From contig DASUGM010000285.1 of NCBI GenBank assembly GCA_036274055.1, positions 1-25,235 on the forward strand: DNA of 25,235 nucleotides, written 5' to 3'. The stretch's first letter is position 1. The number at the start of each line of letters is the position of its first letter. The position numbers were made by a program, and so were the translations under genes. Below the pieces are notes generated by a model. The model had not been told where the DNA came from, did no database searches, and saw only the letters and a program-made list of their open reading frames with translations. Origin of the DNA: DASUGM01 sp036274055 (lineage in GTDB: Bacteria; Acidobacteriota; Vicinamibacteria; Vicinamibacterales; SCN-69-37). Below are positions 1-8,329 of this stretch, piece by piece.

Positions 1-145
1 CGAACGCCGTCCGGACGACGCGCGCGTCGCGGCGCGCGCCGCGACCGTTGACCGCCATCGCCGCGATCGCCATCAGGTGATCGCCGCCGAGTCCGTGCAC
101 GAACCCGAGCGCCAGCGCGGAAACCGACAGCAGCAGCATGGACAT
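1..145 (-). CDS. Partial membrane protein with HGLGGDH motif, NicO/UreH-like
   Basis: This is the first 48 codons of a gene that runs off the left edge. Translation from the ATG at 145 gives a hydrophobic start (MSMLLLSVSALALGFVHG) followed by HGLGGDHLMAIAAMA, then an arginine-rich loop. A histidine and an aspartate-histidine pair in the first membrane helix recall the HxxxxDH signature of the nickel/cobalt permease (NiCoT/NicO) and UreH-like families. The family call rests on this short motif only. It begins 19 bp after the stop of the DsbD-like gene on the same strand, so the two are probably co-transcribed. A second ATG at 139 is an alternative start. No strong ribosome binding site is visible. 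Confidence 0.55.
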   Translation of the reverse strand, partial: MSMLLLSVSALALGFVHGLGGDHLMAIAAMAVNGRGARRDARVVRTAF

Positions 146-164
146 GGATTCTATCGCGCCGGCG

Positions 165-698
165 TCAGCGCGCGCCGGTCGCGAGCTTGATTTGCCACGT
201 GAGCTTGACGGCTTCCGGGCGGTAACACACCGCATCGTCACAGGCCTGGTACTTGAGCGTGGCGGGAATCGCGAGCGTGTCGCCGGCGGCCGCGCGGCGT
301 TTCAGCTCGGGCGTCAGTTCAATCGTCACGCGCTGTGTGATCCGGAAGGTGTTCTCGTAGACCTTGGCGGTCTGCTGAATCGGCTCGAGATACAACGACC
401 GCGCCGCCGGATACACCGCCGGCTCCGCCTTGAAGTCGGCCGACTCGCCGAGCGTCAGCGAAATCGGGATGTAATCGGCCTGCCCGGGCGCATAGACGTG
501 CACGTTGGGCTTGAGCGACAACTCCGCGATCAACTCAATCGGCTGGCCGGGGATCGCGACGGCGTCGCGGCTGCCAATCCGCAGCGCCACCTGCTTCGCG
601 GGAACATCAACGGCATTCCGGAGCGGCGCCTCGGCCTTCTGGGCCGTGACCGTCGCCGTCAGCAGCACCGCGGCGCAGAGGGCATGGAGCAGGCGCAT
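165..698 (-). CDS. Periplasmic DsbD N-terminal-domain-like protein
   Basis: This 177-residue secreted protein has a signal peptide at about residues 1-19 (hydrophobic core, then TVTAQ). The rest resembles the immunoglobulin-like N-terminal (alpha) domain of the thiol-disulfide transporter DsbD. The C-terminal part holds a cysteine pair at C153 and C158 in the context YQACDDAVCYRPE. E. coli DsbD-alpha has its reactive cysteines in a very similar YQGCAD...CYPPE context. In full-length DsbD this domain passes electrons from the membrane domain to periplasmic partners. Here it stands alone, without the membrane and thioredoxin domains, and is followed by a membrane-protein gene. The start is supported by a TAAGCT hexamer exactly 7 nt upstream of the ATG, which suggests a leaderless mRNA. 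It is divergent from ppx1, with 75 bp between the starts. Confidence 0.82.
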   Translation of the reverse strand: MRLLHALCAAVLLTATVTAQKAEAPLRNAVDVPAKQVALRIGSRDAVAIPGQPIELIAELSLKPNVHVYAPGQADYIPISLTLGESADFKAEPAVYPAARSLYLEPIQQTAKVYENTFRITQRVTIELTPELKRRAAAGDTLAIPATLKYQACDDAVCYRPEAVKLTWQIKLATGAR

Positions 699-711
699 AG
701 CCAGCAGCTTA
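699..711 (-). promoter_or_regulatory. Leaderless-type -10 element of the DsbD-like gene
   Basis: On the minus strand TAAGCT (706-711) is followed by 7 nt and then the ATG. Transcription would start at or next to the start codon. The same geometry occurs before four other genes in the window. Confidence 0.5.
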
Positions 712-773
712 GCAGGCCGCCGCCGGGCCGTTGCACGGATTTGAGATACTTGGGGCTCTGCGCCCCCGCCCCC

Positions 774-2339
774 ATGCCTGAAACCACATCTCCCGTCCGC
801 CAGGTGGCCGTGCTCGATATGGGCGCCAGCGCGATTCGCCTGGTCATCGGCGAGATTCCGGCGAAGAAGAAGGACGTCCGCGTCATCGAGGAGATGTCAC
901 GCGGCGTCGCTCTCGGCCGCGATGCCTTTTCGTCATCCGGCGTGATCCGCGCCGTCACCGTCGACAACGCGATCGCGGCGCTGGCCGGATTTCGCGAGGT
1001 CATCGACGGCTATGGCATCACCGACATCCGCGCCGTCGCCACCAGCGCGGTGCGCGAAGCGCGCAACGGCGACATGTTCCTCGATCGCATTCGCGGCCGG
1101 ACCGGGATCGAGTTCGAGATCATCAACGAAGCCGAGGAAAGCCGGCTGATGCACCTGGCGGTACGCAAGGAGCTCAGCCGCCACAGCGCGTTCAAGGGCG
1201 CGTGGACATTGCTCGCCGAAGTCGGCGGCGGCAGCACCGACCTGACGATGCTGCGGCACGGCGACCCGAATCGATCGGGCGTCTACGCGCTCGGGGCGAT
1301 CCGGATGCGGCAGCAGCTCGACCTCAAGCGGCACAGCCGCGATCTGCAGCTCAGCCTGCTGCGCCGCTACATCGCCAACGTCATCGAGGAAATCCGCGTC
1401 GAGGTGCCGCTCAAACGCGTCACCCACATGATCGCGATCGGCGGCGACGTCCGCTTCGTGGCCTCGCAGGTGCTCGAAAAGGAGCAGGCCGACGGCTATC
1501 GCGACATCAGCCGCGAGGACTTCCTGGCCTTCTGCGATCAGGTCGAAAGAATGGACGAAGAAGCGCTCGTCGATCGCTTCCGCCTCAGCGCGGTGCAGGC
1601 CGAGACGCTGGTGCCGTCGCTGTTGATCTATCGCACGCTGCTTGAAGAGACGGCGTCCAAGCTGGTCGTCGTCTCGGACGCATCGCTGCGAACCGGCGTG
1701 CTGCTCGACCTCGCCGAGCCCGGCGGCCGTCTCGGCGCCGAGGACTTCGAAGCTCAGGTCTGGGCGAGCGCCGACGCGGTCGGCCGCAAGTACCGCTACG
1801 ATCAGGCGCACGGGCGCCACGTCGCGGCGCTCTCGGCGAGCCTGTTCGATCAGCTCGCCGACGAGCACCAGTTGACGCGGCGCGAGCGTCTGCTGCTCGA
1901 AGTTTCGGCGCTGCTCCATGACATCGGCACCTACGTCAATCTCCGCGCCCATCACAAGCACTCGCAATATCTGCTCTCGGCGTCCCAGATCTTCGGGCTC
2001 TCCGACGACGAAACCGCGATCGTCGCCAACATCGCCCGCTACCATCGCCGCGGGACGCCGCAGCAGAGCCATCTGTCCTACATCGCGCTCGATCGGCAGG
2101 ATCGCCTGATCGTCAACAAGCTGGCCTCGATCCTGCGCGTCGCCAACGCGCTCGACGCCGAGCACCAGCAGAAGGTGCGCGCGGTCCGCCTGGTCAAACG
2201 TGATCAAGCGTGGGTGCTCGAGATCGAGGGCACCGGCGACGTGACGATGGAACAGATGGTCGCGTCGGCGCGCGTCGACATGTTCGTCGAGACCTTCGGC
2301 CGCCAGGTCGTGGTCCGGCAGGCCGGGGCCAGCGAATGA
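774..2339 (+). CDS. ppx: Ppx/GppA family phosphatase with HD domain (paralogue 1)
   Basis: This 521-residue protein is a predicted exopolyphosphatase/guanosine pentaphosphate phosphatase of the ASKHA fold. The N-terminal half begins with the phosphate loop VAVLDMGASAIRL and carries the acidic pair of the active site in NEAEESRLMHL and the second loop EVGGGSTDL. The C-terminal half has an HD-type region with HD at 382-383, HHKHSQYL and RYHRR. Family members usually read DIGSNS and GGGSTE. Here the loops are DMGASA and GGGSTD, so activity or substrate may differ. The open frame extends far upstream, but that part is antisense to the DsbD-like gene. The ATG at 774 precedes the conserved fold by only about 12 residues and is the sensible start. 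The stop overlaps the ppk start in ATGA, so the two are translationally coupled. Confidence 0.9.
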   Translation: MPETTSPVRQVAVLDMGASAIRLVIGEIPAKKKDVRVIEEMSRGVALGRDAFSSSGVIRAVTVDNAIAALAGFREVIDGYGITDIRAVATSAVREARNGDMFLDRIRGRTGIEFEIINEAEESRLMHLAVRKELSRHSAFKGAWTLLAEVGGGSTDLTMLRHGDPNRSGVYALGAIRMRQQLDLKRHSRDLQLSLLRRYIANVIEEIRVEVPLKRVTHMIAIGGDVRFVASQVLEKEQADGYRDISREDFLAFCDQVERMDEEALVDRFRLSAVQAETLVPSLLIYRTLLEETASKLVVVSDASLRTGVLLDLAEPGGRLGAEDFEAQVWASADAVGRKYRYDQAHGRHVAALSASLFDQLADEHQLTRRERLLLEVSALLHDIGTYVNLRAHHKHSQYLLSASQIFGLSDDETAIVANIARYHRRGTPQQSHLSYIALDRQDRLIVNKLASILRVANALDAEHQQKVRAVRLVKRDQAWVLEIEGTGDVTMEQMVASARVDMFVETFGRQVVVRQAGASE

Positions 2340-4438
2340 ATCCAAGCACGCCGCACGATCCGGCGCTGTTCATCAACCGCGAGCTCTCGTGGCTGGCGTT
2401 CAACGAGCGCGTCCTCGAGGAAGCCGCCGACGCGACGGTGCCGCTGCTCGAGCGGATCAAGTTCGCCGCGATCACCGCGTCGAACCTCGACGAGTTCTTC
2501 ATGGTCCGGGTCGCGAGCCTGAAACGCGCCGTCGACGACGAGGACGCGCCGGATCTCTCGGGGATGACTCCGGTGCAGCAACTCGCCGCGGTGCGGCAGC
2601 GATCTCGTGCGTTCACCGACGAGACCTACCGTCTCGTCGCCGACGAGCTGCGGCCGGCACTGGCCAGGCACGGCATCAGGATCCTCCCGTGGAATGAACT
2701 CGACCCGCCGCGTCAGGCGCGGCTCGACGCGCTGTTTCGCGACGAGATCCACCCGGTCCTCACACCTCTGGCGATTGACACGTCGCGGCCGTTCCCGCTG
2801 CTGTCGTCCCTGACGCTCAACCTCGCGCTGCTGCTCGAAGGCGGCGCCGCGGACGCGCCGCACCGGCTCGCCATCGTGCAGGTGCCTCCCGGACTGACAC
2901 GCCTGGTCCGCGTCGAGCCGCAGGAGCCGACCTTCACGCTGCTCGAGGACATCATCCGCGCGCACCTGGCCGACCTGTTTCCCGGCCAGAAGATCCTCGA
3001 GTCGGCGTGCATGCGCATCAGCCGCGACGCCGAGCTCGAGCTCGACGACGAGGGCGGCCGGACGCACCTCGACGTGGTCGAAAGCGAATTGCGCAAGCGG
3101 CGCCGCAGCGACGTCGTCCGGCTCGAGGTCGAGGCGGCGGCCTCGCCCGAGCTGCTGGCGCTGCTCCGGCAGCAGCTCGACATCGACGAAGACGAGGTGC
3201 AGACGATCGACGGACCGCTCGACCTGCGCGTGCTGATGCCGCTCACGGAGCTGCCGGGCTTCGAGGCCCTGCGCGAGCCGCCGCTGCAGCCGGTCAACCG
3301 CGTAGACGACGAAAAACTGTTCGATCGTCTCGACCGCGAAGACATCCTGCTCCACCACCCGTACGACGCCTACGACCCGGTCCTGGCGCTGCTGGCGGAG
3401 GCGGCCGAGGATCCCGACGTGCTCGCGATCAAGATGACGCTCTACCGCGTCAGCGTCGGGTCACCGTTGATCATCAGCCTCCTACGGGCCGCCGAGCGCA
3501 ACAAGCAGGTCACCGTGCTGGTCGAAGTGACCGCGCGCTTCGACGAAGAGCGCAACATTCACTGGGCGCGCGCGCTCGAGGCCGCCGGCGCGCACGTGAT
3601 CTACGGCGTCCGCGGCTATAAGACCCACGCCAAGGTCTGCCTGATCGTGCGCCGGACACCCGATGGGCTGCGCCGCTACGTGCATCTGGGCACCGGCAAC
3701 TACAACGAACGCACGTCGCGCATTTACACCGACTTCGGATTGATGACGTCGTCACGGGCGATCTGCGACGACGCGGCGGCGGTGTTCAACGCGCTGACCG
3801 GGTACTCGGACGCTCCCCGGCTGAAGAAGCTGACGATGGCGCCGACCGGACTGCGGCAGCGTTTTCTGAAATTGATTGCGCGCGAAAAGCGGCGCGCCGA
3901 GAGCAACCAGGACGCTGAGATCGTCGCCAAGATGAACTCGCTGAGCGACGCCGAGATCATCGAAGCGCTGTATGCCGCCGCCCGCGCCGGCGTGAAGATC
4001 CGCCTCAATATCCGCGGCATCTGCGCGCTGCGGCCCGGCGTCAAGGGCACGAGCACGAACATCGAGGTGGTTTCGATCGTCGATCGCTTCCTCGAACACT
4101 CGCGGATCTTCTACTTTCTCAACGGCGGCGAGGACGAACTCTACCTGGCCAGCGCCGACTGGATGACCCGCAACCTCGACAAGCGCGTCGAGTTGATGTT
4201 CCCGGTCGACAACCCTGAGCATCGCCGCGTCGTCCTGCACGCGCTGCGATCGATGTTCAAGGACAACGTCAAGGCGCGCTGGCTGGGCGCCGACGGCGTC
4301 TACAAGCGCCACAAGCGTCCGAAGGGCGAGGAGCCCTGCCGCGTCCAACAGACGCTGCAAGACGAAGCGCGCAAGACAGCGGCACTGGCGCGCGACCGGG
4401 CCGGCGTGGTGTTTACGCCTGAAGAGCGCAAGAGCTGA
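2336..4438 (+). CDS. ppk: Polyphosphate kinase 1
   Basis: Ppk1 reversibly polymerises the gamma-phosphate of ATP into polyphosphate. The protein has 700 residues, close to E. coli Ppk (688). It opens with the typical FINRELSWLAFNERVLEEA and NLDEFFMVR segments. The two histidines of the catalytic region are present: H431 in GYKTHAKV (autophosphorylated in the family) and H588 in FLEHSRIFYF. Other family blocks are ILLHHPYDAYDPV, LGTGNYNE and YTDFGL. The start ATG overlaps the ppx1 stop by 4 bp (ATGA), a classic coupled pair that puts the polymer-making and polymer-degrading enzymes on one mRNA. The C-terminal roughly 30 residues are lysine/arginine rich and variable. Nothing looks broken. Confidence 0.97.
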   Translation: MNPSTPHDPALFINRELSWLAFNERVLEEAADATVPLLERIKFAAITASNLDEFFMVRVASLKRAVDDEDAPDLSGMTPVQQLAAVRQRSRAFTDETYRLVADELRPALARHGIRILPWNELDPPRQARLDALFRDEIHPVLTPLAIDTSRPFPLLSSLTLNLALLLEGGAADAPHRLAIVQVPPGLTRLVRVEPQEPTFTLLEDIIRAHLADLFPGQKILESACMRISRDAELELDDEGGRTHLDVVESELRKRRRSDVVRLEVEAAASPELLALLRQQLDIDEDEVQTIDGPLDLRVLMPLTELPGFEALREPPLQPVNRVDDEKLFDRLDREDILLHHPYDAYDPVLALLAEAAEDPDVLAIKMTLYRVSVGSPLIISLLRAAERNKQVTVLVEVTARFDEERNIHWARALEAAGAHVIYGVRGYKTHAKVCLIVRRTPDGLRRYVHLGTGNYNERTSRIYTDFGLMTSSRAICDDAAAVFNALTGYSDAPRLKKLTMAPTGLRQRFLKLIAREKRRAESNQDAEIVAKMNSLSDAEIIEALYAAARAGVKIRLNIRGICALRPGVKGTSTNIEVVSIVDRFLEHSRIFYFLNGGEDELYLASADWMTRNLDKRVELMFPVDNPEHRRVVLHALRSMFKDNVKARWLGADGVYKRHKRPKGEEPCRVQQTLQDEARKTAALARDRAGVVFTPEERKS

Positions 4439-4462
4439 TCGGCAACCCGGAGGGGTGAAATC

Positions 4463-5683
4463 GTGCGAGTGCTGGCGGGCGTTCTCAGCGCGACGATCGC
4501 CGGCGCCTTCGCCGCGGCAGCGCCGGCGCAGACGCCGGCGGCGGCGACGCTCGTCGGCTTCGCGAGCCTGCCGCCTGATACGTTTCTGGCCGGCCCGACC
4601 GCCGGACAATTCATTGTCGCGACCAACGGCCGGACACCGCCGTTTCTCGACCGGCAACCGGTGCAAGGCTTCTCCGCGGCCGTCGCCGCCGGCAACGGCG
4701 AGTATTTCGTGATCTCCGACAACGGTTTCGGATCGAAAGCCAACTCGCGCGATCATCTGCTGCACGTCTACCGCATCGCGCCGGCGTTTCGCGGCGCCGC
4801 CGGCGGCGCCGGCACGATTCGCGTCGTCGCGCACTTCGTGCTCCGCGATCCCGATCGGCGGCTCTTGTTTCCGATCGTCGCCGAGGCGGCGACGTATCCG
4901 GAGAGCAACATCCCCGTCGATCCGTCGATTCGCCGCGACCGCCTGCTGACTGGCGCCGACACCGACATCGAATCGTTCCGGCGGATGCCCGACGGAACGT
5001 TCTGGTTTGGCGACGAGTTCGGGCCGATGCTGATCCACGCCGATGCGTCCGGCAAGGTGCTGCAGCCGCCGGTGAGGCTGCCGGGCGTGCGATCGCCGCA
5101 GGATCCGCAGCTCGGCGGCGCGACGCCGACGCTCGCGGCGAGCCGCGGCTTCGAAGGCCTCGGCATGTCCCCCGACGGAAAGACGCTGTACCCGATGCTC
5201 GAAGGCGCGATTGCCGGCGATGACCCGCGGCGGCTGCGAATCTACGAGTTCTATCCGCAGACCGGAACGTTCGGCGCCAGGCAGTGGTCGTATCGCCTCG
5301 ACGCCGCCGACCATTCGATCGGCGATCTCACCGGCGTCTCCGCCAACGTCTTCATCGTCGCCGAGCGCGACGATCTGCAGGGCGAAGCGGCGCGCTTCAA
5401 GAAGATCTTCGCGATCGACCTGACCAGGACCGATGCCGACGGCTTCGTCGTCAAACGCGAGGTTGCCGATCTCCTGAACATCGCCGACCCCGATCACCTT
5501 GGCGGCACAGCCGCGGTGTTCCGGTTTCCGTTCCAAACGATCGAAAGCCTGGTCGTGATCTCGCCCACCGAGATCGGCGTGCTCGACGACAATAACTACC
5601 CGTTCAGCAGCGCGCGGACGCCGGGGCAGCCAGACCCGACCGAATTCATCCTCATCCGGCTCGCCAGATCGATACTCAACTAG
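4463..5683 (+). CDS. Secreted phytase-like esterase domain protein
   Basis: This 406-residue protein belongs to the 'esterase-like activity of phytase' family (beta-propeller-like). It has a signal peptide at about residues 1-22, ending in APAQ. Recognisable blocks are FSAAVAAGNGEYFVISDNGFG near residue 75, DTDIESFRRMPDGTFWFGDEFGP, SRGFEGLGMSPDGKTLYPMLEGA and the terminal LDDNNYPFS. Members are exported and are thought to hydrolyse phosphate or carboxyl esters; the substrate is not known. The GTG start is set by GGAGG at 4449-4453, nine bases upstream. It lies 24 bp after ppk on the same strand, so it is likely the third gene of the ppx-ppk operon. A role in phosphate scavenging is suggested by context, not proven. 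The large inverted repeat 5691-5852 follows directly. Confidence 0.82.
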   Translation: MRVLAGVLSATIAGAFAAAAPAQTPAAATLVGFASLPPDTFLAGPTAGQFIVATNGRTPPFLDRQPVQGFSAAVAAGNGEYFVISDNGFGSKANSRDHLLHVYRIAPAFRGAAGGAGTIRVVAHFVLRDPDRRLLFPIVAEAATYPESNIPVDPSIRRDRLLTGADTDIESFRRMPDGTFWFGDEFGPMLIHADASGKVLQPPVRLPGVRSPQDPQLGGATPTLAASRGFEGLGMSPDGKTLYPMLEGAIAGDDPRRLRIYEFYPQTGTFGARQWSYRLDAADHSIGDLTGVSANVFIVAERDDLQGEAARFKKIFAIDLTRTDADGFVVKREVADLLNIADPDHLGGTAAVFRFPFQTIESLVVISPTEIGVLDDNNYPFSSARTPGQPDPTEFILIRLARSILN

Positions 5684-5690
5684 CTCCTGT

Positions 5691-5852
5691 CGTTCTTACG
5701 TTCGGGAGTTCGGACGTTCGGGCGTTCCGTTCTTGCGTTCTACCGTTCGCCGGCTCCCTGAGCGCTCGGCCGATCACTCATCGTGCAGAACGCCTGAACG
5801 AAGCACGGAAGAACGGAACGTCCGAACTACCGAACTCCCGAACGTAAGAACG
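5691..5852. repeat. Large inverted repeat made of a period-8 GTTC word
   Basis: The left arm 5691-5734 and right arm 5809-5852 are inverted copies with 41 of 44 bases matching by hand alignment; the loop is 74 bp. Within the left side the word GTTC recurs at 5692, 5700, 5708, 5716, 5724, 5729, 5737 and 5745, that is every 8 bp with a single 5-bp step. It lies between the phytase-like gene and phoB and could end the upstream transcript. There is no T-run as in a simple terminator. Confidence 0.85.
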
Positions 5853-5882
5853 AACGCGAATGTAACCCCACTCTGCTACCAT
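5851..5882 (+). promoter_or_regulatory. Candidate Pho box and leaderless promoter of phoB
   Basis: CGAAC at 5851 and GTAAC at 5862 are 11 bp apart, the spacing of PhoB half-sites. Ten bases further is a -10-like TACCAT (5877-5882), which is itself 7 nt from the GTG start. This would allow autoregulation of phoB. The first half-site belongs to the edge of the inverted repeat, so it may be coincidental. Confidence 0.45.
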
Positions 5883-5889
5883 CGGCCGC

Positions 5890-6585
5890 GTGGCGCGCGT
5901 GCTCGTCGTCGAAGACAACCTGGACATCGCCAATCTCATCAAGCACTACCTCGAGGGCGCCGGCCACACGATCGAGCAGCTCGCCTCCGGCCGGGAGGTC
6001 CTGCCGCGGGTGCGACAGGCCGCGCCCGATCTGATCGTGCTCGACCTGATGCTGCCGGGCATGGACGGCCTGATGGTCTGTCAGGCGCTGCGACAGGACG
6101 CGTCGACCGCCGCGATCCCGGTGATCATGCTCACCGCCCGCGGCGAGGAATCCGACCGCATCCGCGGCCTCGAACTCGGCGCCGACGACTACATCGTCAA
6201 GCCGTTCAGCCCGAAGGAAATGGTCGCTCGGGTCGCGGCGCTGCTGCGGCGGATCGAACGGCCGAAGACCGCGTCACGCACCCTCCGCCACGGCACCCTG
6301 ACCATGGATCTCGATCGCCACATCGTCCAGATCGACGGCGAAGACGTGCGGCTGACCGCCAAGGAATTCCTGCTGCTGCAGTACCTGATCGAGCACCGCG
6401 GCCGGGTACTGTCGCGCGATCTGCTGCTGACCGACGTGTGGGGCTATCAGTACACCGGCGGCACGCGCACGGTTGACGTTCACGTCCGCCGCCTGCGCGA
6501 AAAAATCCCGCTGCTCGCGACGGCGCTGACCACGGTCAAGCAGTTCGGCTACAAGCTCGACGACCCGCCGACCACGCGCACGTGA
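5890..6585 (+). CDS. phoB: PhoB-type response regulator
   Basis: This 231-residue OmpR/PhoB-family response regulator has a receiver domain (residues 1-120) with the acidic pair ED at 8-9 (VVEDN), phospho-acceptor D52 in IVLDLMLPGMDG and the lysine in VKPFSPKE. A winged-helix DNA-binding domain follows (about 135-228) with LTAKEFLLLQYL and RTVDVHVRRLREKI. It is paired with a PhoR-like kinase: the TGA stop overlaps the phoR GTG in GTGA. The GTG at 5890 is favoured because translation starts directly at the receiver fold and a TACCAT -10 lies 7 nt upstream. The phosphate-regulon assignment rests on sequence type plus the surrounding genes. Confidence 0.9.
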   Translation: MARVLVVEDNLDIANLIKHYLEGAGHTIEQLASGREVLPRVRQAAPDLIVLDLMLPGMDGLMVCQALRQDASTAAIPVIMLTARGEESDRIRGLELGADDYIVKPFSPKEMVARVAALLRRIERPKTASRTLRHGTLTMDLDRHIVQIDGEDVRLTAKEFLLLQYLIEHRGRVLSRDLLLTDVWGYQYTGGTRTVDVHVRRLREKIPLLATALTTVKQFGYKLDDPPTTRT

Positions 6586-8327
6586 CCTTCCGCACCCGCA
6601 CGTTCTTCAGCGTCTTTCTGGCCTCAGCCCTGGCGCTGGCGGTCGCGACGGTGCTGATCGAGCGCGGCATCGATCGGACGATGCGCGAAGATATCCGACA
6701 GGACCTGCTGACCGAGGCGCGCCTCGCGGCCGCGCTGCTCGAACACCAGCCGGCGATGGCCGACCCGGACGCCGAGGCCGATCGCCTCGGCGCGCTGATT
6801 CGCGCCCGGCTCACCTTCGTCGCCGCCGATGGACGTGTCATCGGTGATTCGGAAGTCGCCGCGCCGGCGCTGGCAACGCTCGAGAACCACGCCAGCCGCG
6901 AGGAAATCATCGCCGCACGGGCGCGCGGCGAAGGCACGGCGGCGCGTCGCAGCGCGACCACGCGGATTGAGACGCAGTATGCGGCGGTGGCCGCCCGGAG
7001 TGCCGACGTCGCGTTCGTCCGCGTGGCCCTGCCGCTGACGACGATCGAACAGCGCCTGGGCGAAGTGCGCCGCGCCGCGCTCGCCGGCCTCGGCGCCGGC
7101 CTGCTCGCGACCCTGATCGTGACCTTCGTCGCCTCGGCGCTGCTTCATCGGCGGCTTCAGTCGGTCGCGGAAACGGCGCAGCGCTACCGCCAGGGGGATT
7201 TCACGCGGCCGGCCCGTGACCACGGCGGCGATGAGATCGGCACCGTCGCCAGGGCGCTCGATGAAACCGCGCACGAGCTTGGCGGCCGCCTGCGCGACAT
7301 GGCCCGCGAGCGCGCCCACACCGACGCGATTCTCTCCGGCATGGTCGAGGGTGTCGTGCTACTCAACGAAGGCGGCCGGCTGGTGCTCACCAACCCGGCG
7401 GTCCGCTCGATGCTGCGGCTGCCGGAGCCGGCCGAGGATCGGCACTACCTCGAGGTCGTACGTCATCCGGATATCACCGCGCAGATTGCCTCGGCGCTGA
7501 CCGGTGGCACGCCAGCGCCGGTCGAAGTGCAACTGGATCGCGACGCGCGCCGGGTCTTCGTCGCGCACGTCGTCCCGGTCGCGCGCGAGCGCGGCGGCGG
7601 CGCCGTTCTCGTCCTGCACGACATCACCGACCTGCGCCACGCCGACCAGGTCCGGCGCGATTTCGTCGCCAACGTTTCGCACGAGCTGCGCACGCCGTTG
7701 ACCGCGATTCGCGGGTACGTCGAAGCGCTGGTCGACGCGCCGCCAGAGCCGGCGCGCGCCCGGGAGTTTCTCGAGATCATCGCGCGCCACGCGTTGCGGA
7801 TGGAACGCCTGGTCCGCGATCTGCTGCGGCTGGCTCGCCTCGACGCCGGCCAGGAGACGCTCGAGCGCGTCGCCTGCAGCGTCGTCGCGCTGGTGAGCGG
7901 CGTCGAGCGCGAGATGCAGAGTCTCCTCGAGGTCCGCGGCCAGCGGATCGACGCCGACATCGCCCAGGATGCGACCCACGTCGCCGGCGACGCCGCCAAG
8001 CTCCACGACGTGCTCCGCAATCTCATTGAGAACGCCAGCAACTACTCGCCTGAAGGCGCGGCGATCGAAGTCGCCGCGCGCCGGACCGGCGACTTGATCG
8101 CGATCACCGTCGCCGATCGCGGGCCCGGCATCCCCGAGGCCGATCTGCCGCGGATTTTCGAGCGCTTCTACCGGGTCGATCGATCACGGACGCGCGACCC
8201 TGGCGGCACCGGCCTCGGCCTCTCGATCGTCCGCCATCTCGTCGAACTGCACGGCGGCCGGGTCTCGGCCGCGAATCGGCCGGGCGGCGGCGCCGTGTTC
8301 ACGGTGCGATTGCCGGCCGCAGACTGA
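6582..8327 (+). CDS. phoR: PhoR-type sensor histidine kinase
   Basis: This 581-residue membrane kinase autophosphorylates and passes phosphate to PhoB. In order: TM1 at about residues 8-27; an extracytoplasmic segment of about 135 residues; TM2 at about 165-188; a HAMP linker to about 240 (RQGDFTRP, DEIGTVARALDE); a PAS-like domain at about 245-350 (ILSGMVEGVVLLNEGG); the HisKA domain with H367 in NVSHELRTPLTAI; and a HATPase domain with NLIENASNYSPEG, DRGPGIPEADLPRIFERFYRVD and GGTGLGLSIV. PhoR proteins of the E. coli type lack a large periplasmic domain; this one has one, as in the PhoR/PnpS of many other phyla, so it may sense something outside. The GTG start overlaps the phoB stop by 4 bp. 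Confidence 0.9.
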   Translation: MTFRTRTFFSVFLASALALAVATVLIERGIDRTMREDIRQDLLTEARLAAALLEHQPAMADPDAEADRLGALIRARLTFVAADGRVIGDSEVAAPALATLENHASREEIIAARARGEGTAARRSATTRIETQYAAVAARSADVAFVRVALPLTTIEQRLGEVRRAALAGLGAGLLATLIVTFVASALLHRRLQSVAETAQRYRQGDFTRPARDHGGDEIGTVARALDETAHELGGRLRDMARERAHTDAILSGMVEGVVLLNEGGRLVLTNPAVRSMLRLPEPAEDRHYLEVVRHPDITAQIASALTGGTPAPVEVQLDRDARRVFVAHVVPVARERGGGAVLVLHDITDLRHADQVRRDFVANVSHELRTPLTAIRGYVEALVDAPPEPARAREFLEIIARHALRMERLVRDLLRLARLDAGQETLERVACSVVALVSGVEREMQSLLEVRGQRIDADIAQDATHVAGDAAKLHDVLRNLIENASNYSPEGAAIEVAARRTGDLIAITVADRGPGIPEADLPRIFERFYRVDRSRTRDPGGTGLGLSIVRHLVELHGGRVSAANRPGGGAVFTVRLPAAD

Positions 8328-8329
8328 TC

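Noticed and set aside
138..773. Upstream extension of the ppx1 reading frame (212 codons)
   Set aside because: It is antisense to the DsbD-like gene, has no family similarity, and is Arg-rich in the way shadow frames are in GC-rich DNA.
933..2345. 470-codon open frame on the minus strand under ppx1
   Set aside because: It is a shadow of ppx1; composition follows the third-position GC bias of the sense gene.
3752..5536. 594-codon open frame on the minus strand under ppk and the phytase-like gene
   Set aside because: It runs antisense to two clear genes, starts in the middle of one, and reads as His/Arg/Glu-rich low-complexity sequence without domains.
5691..5852. CRISPR array or insertion-sequence ends
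   Set aside because: The repeated word is only 4-8 bp with no spacers of constant length, the arms are inverted rather than direct, and no transposase or target-site duplication is seen.
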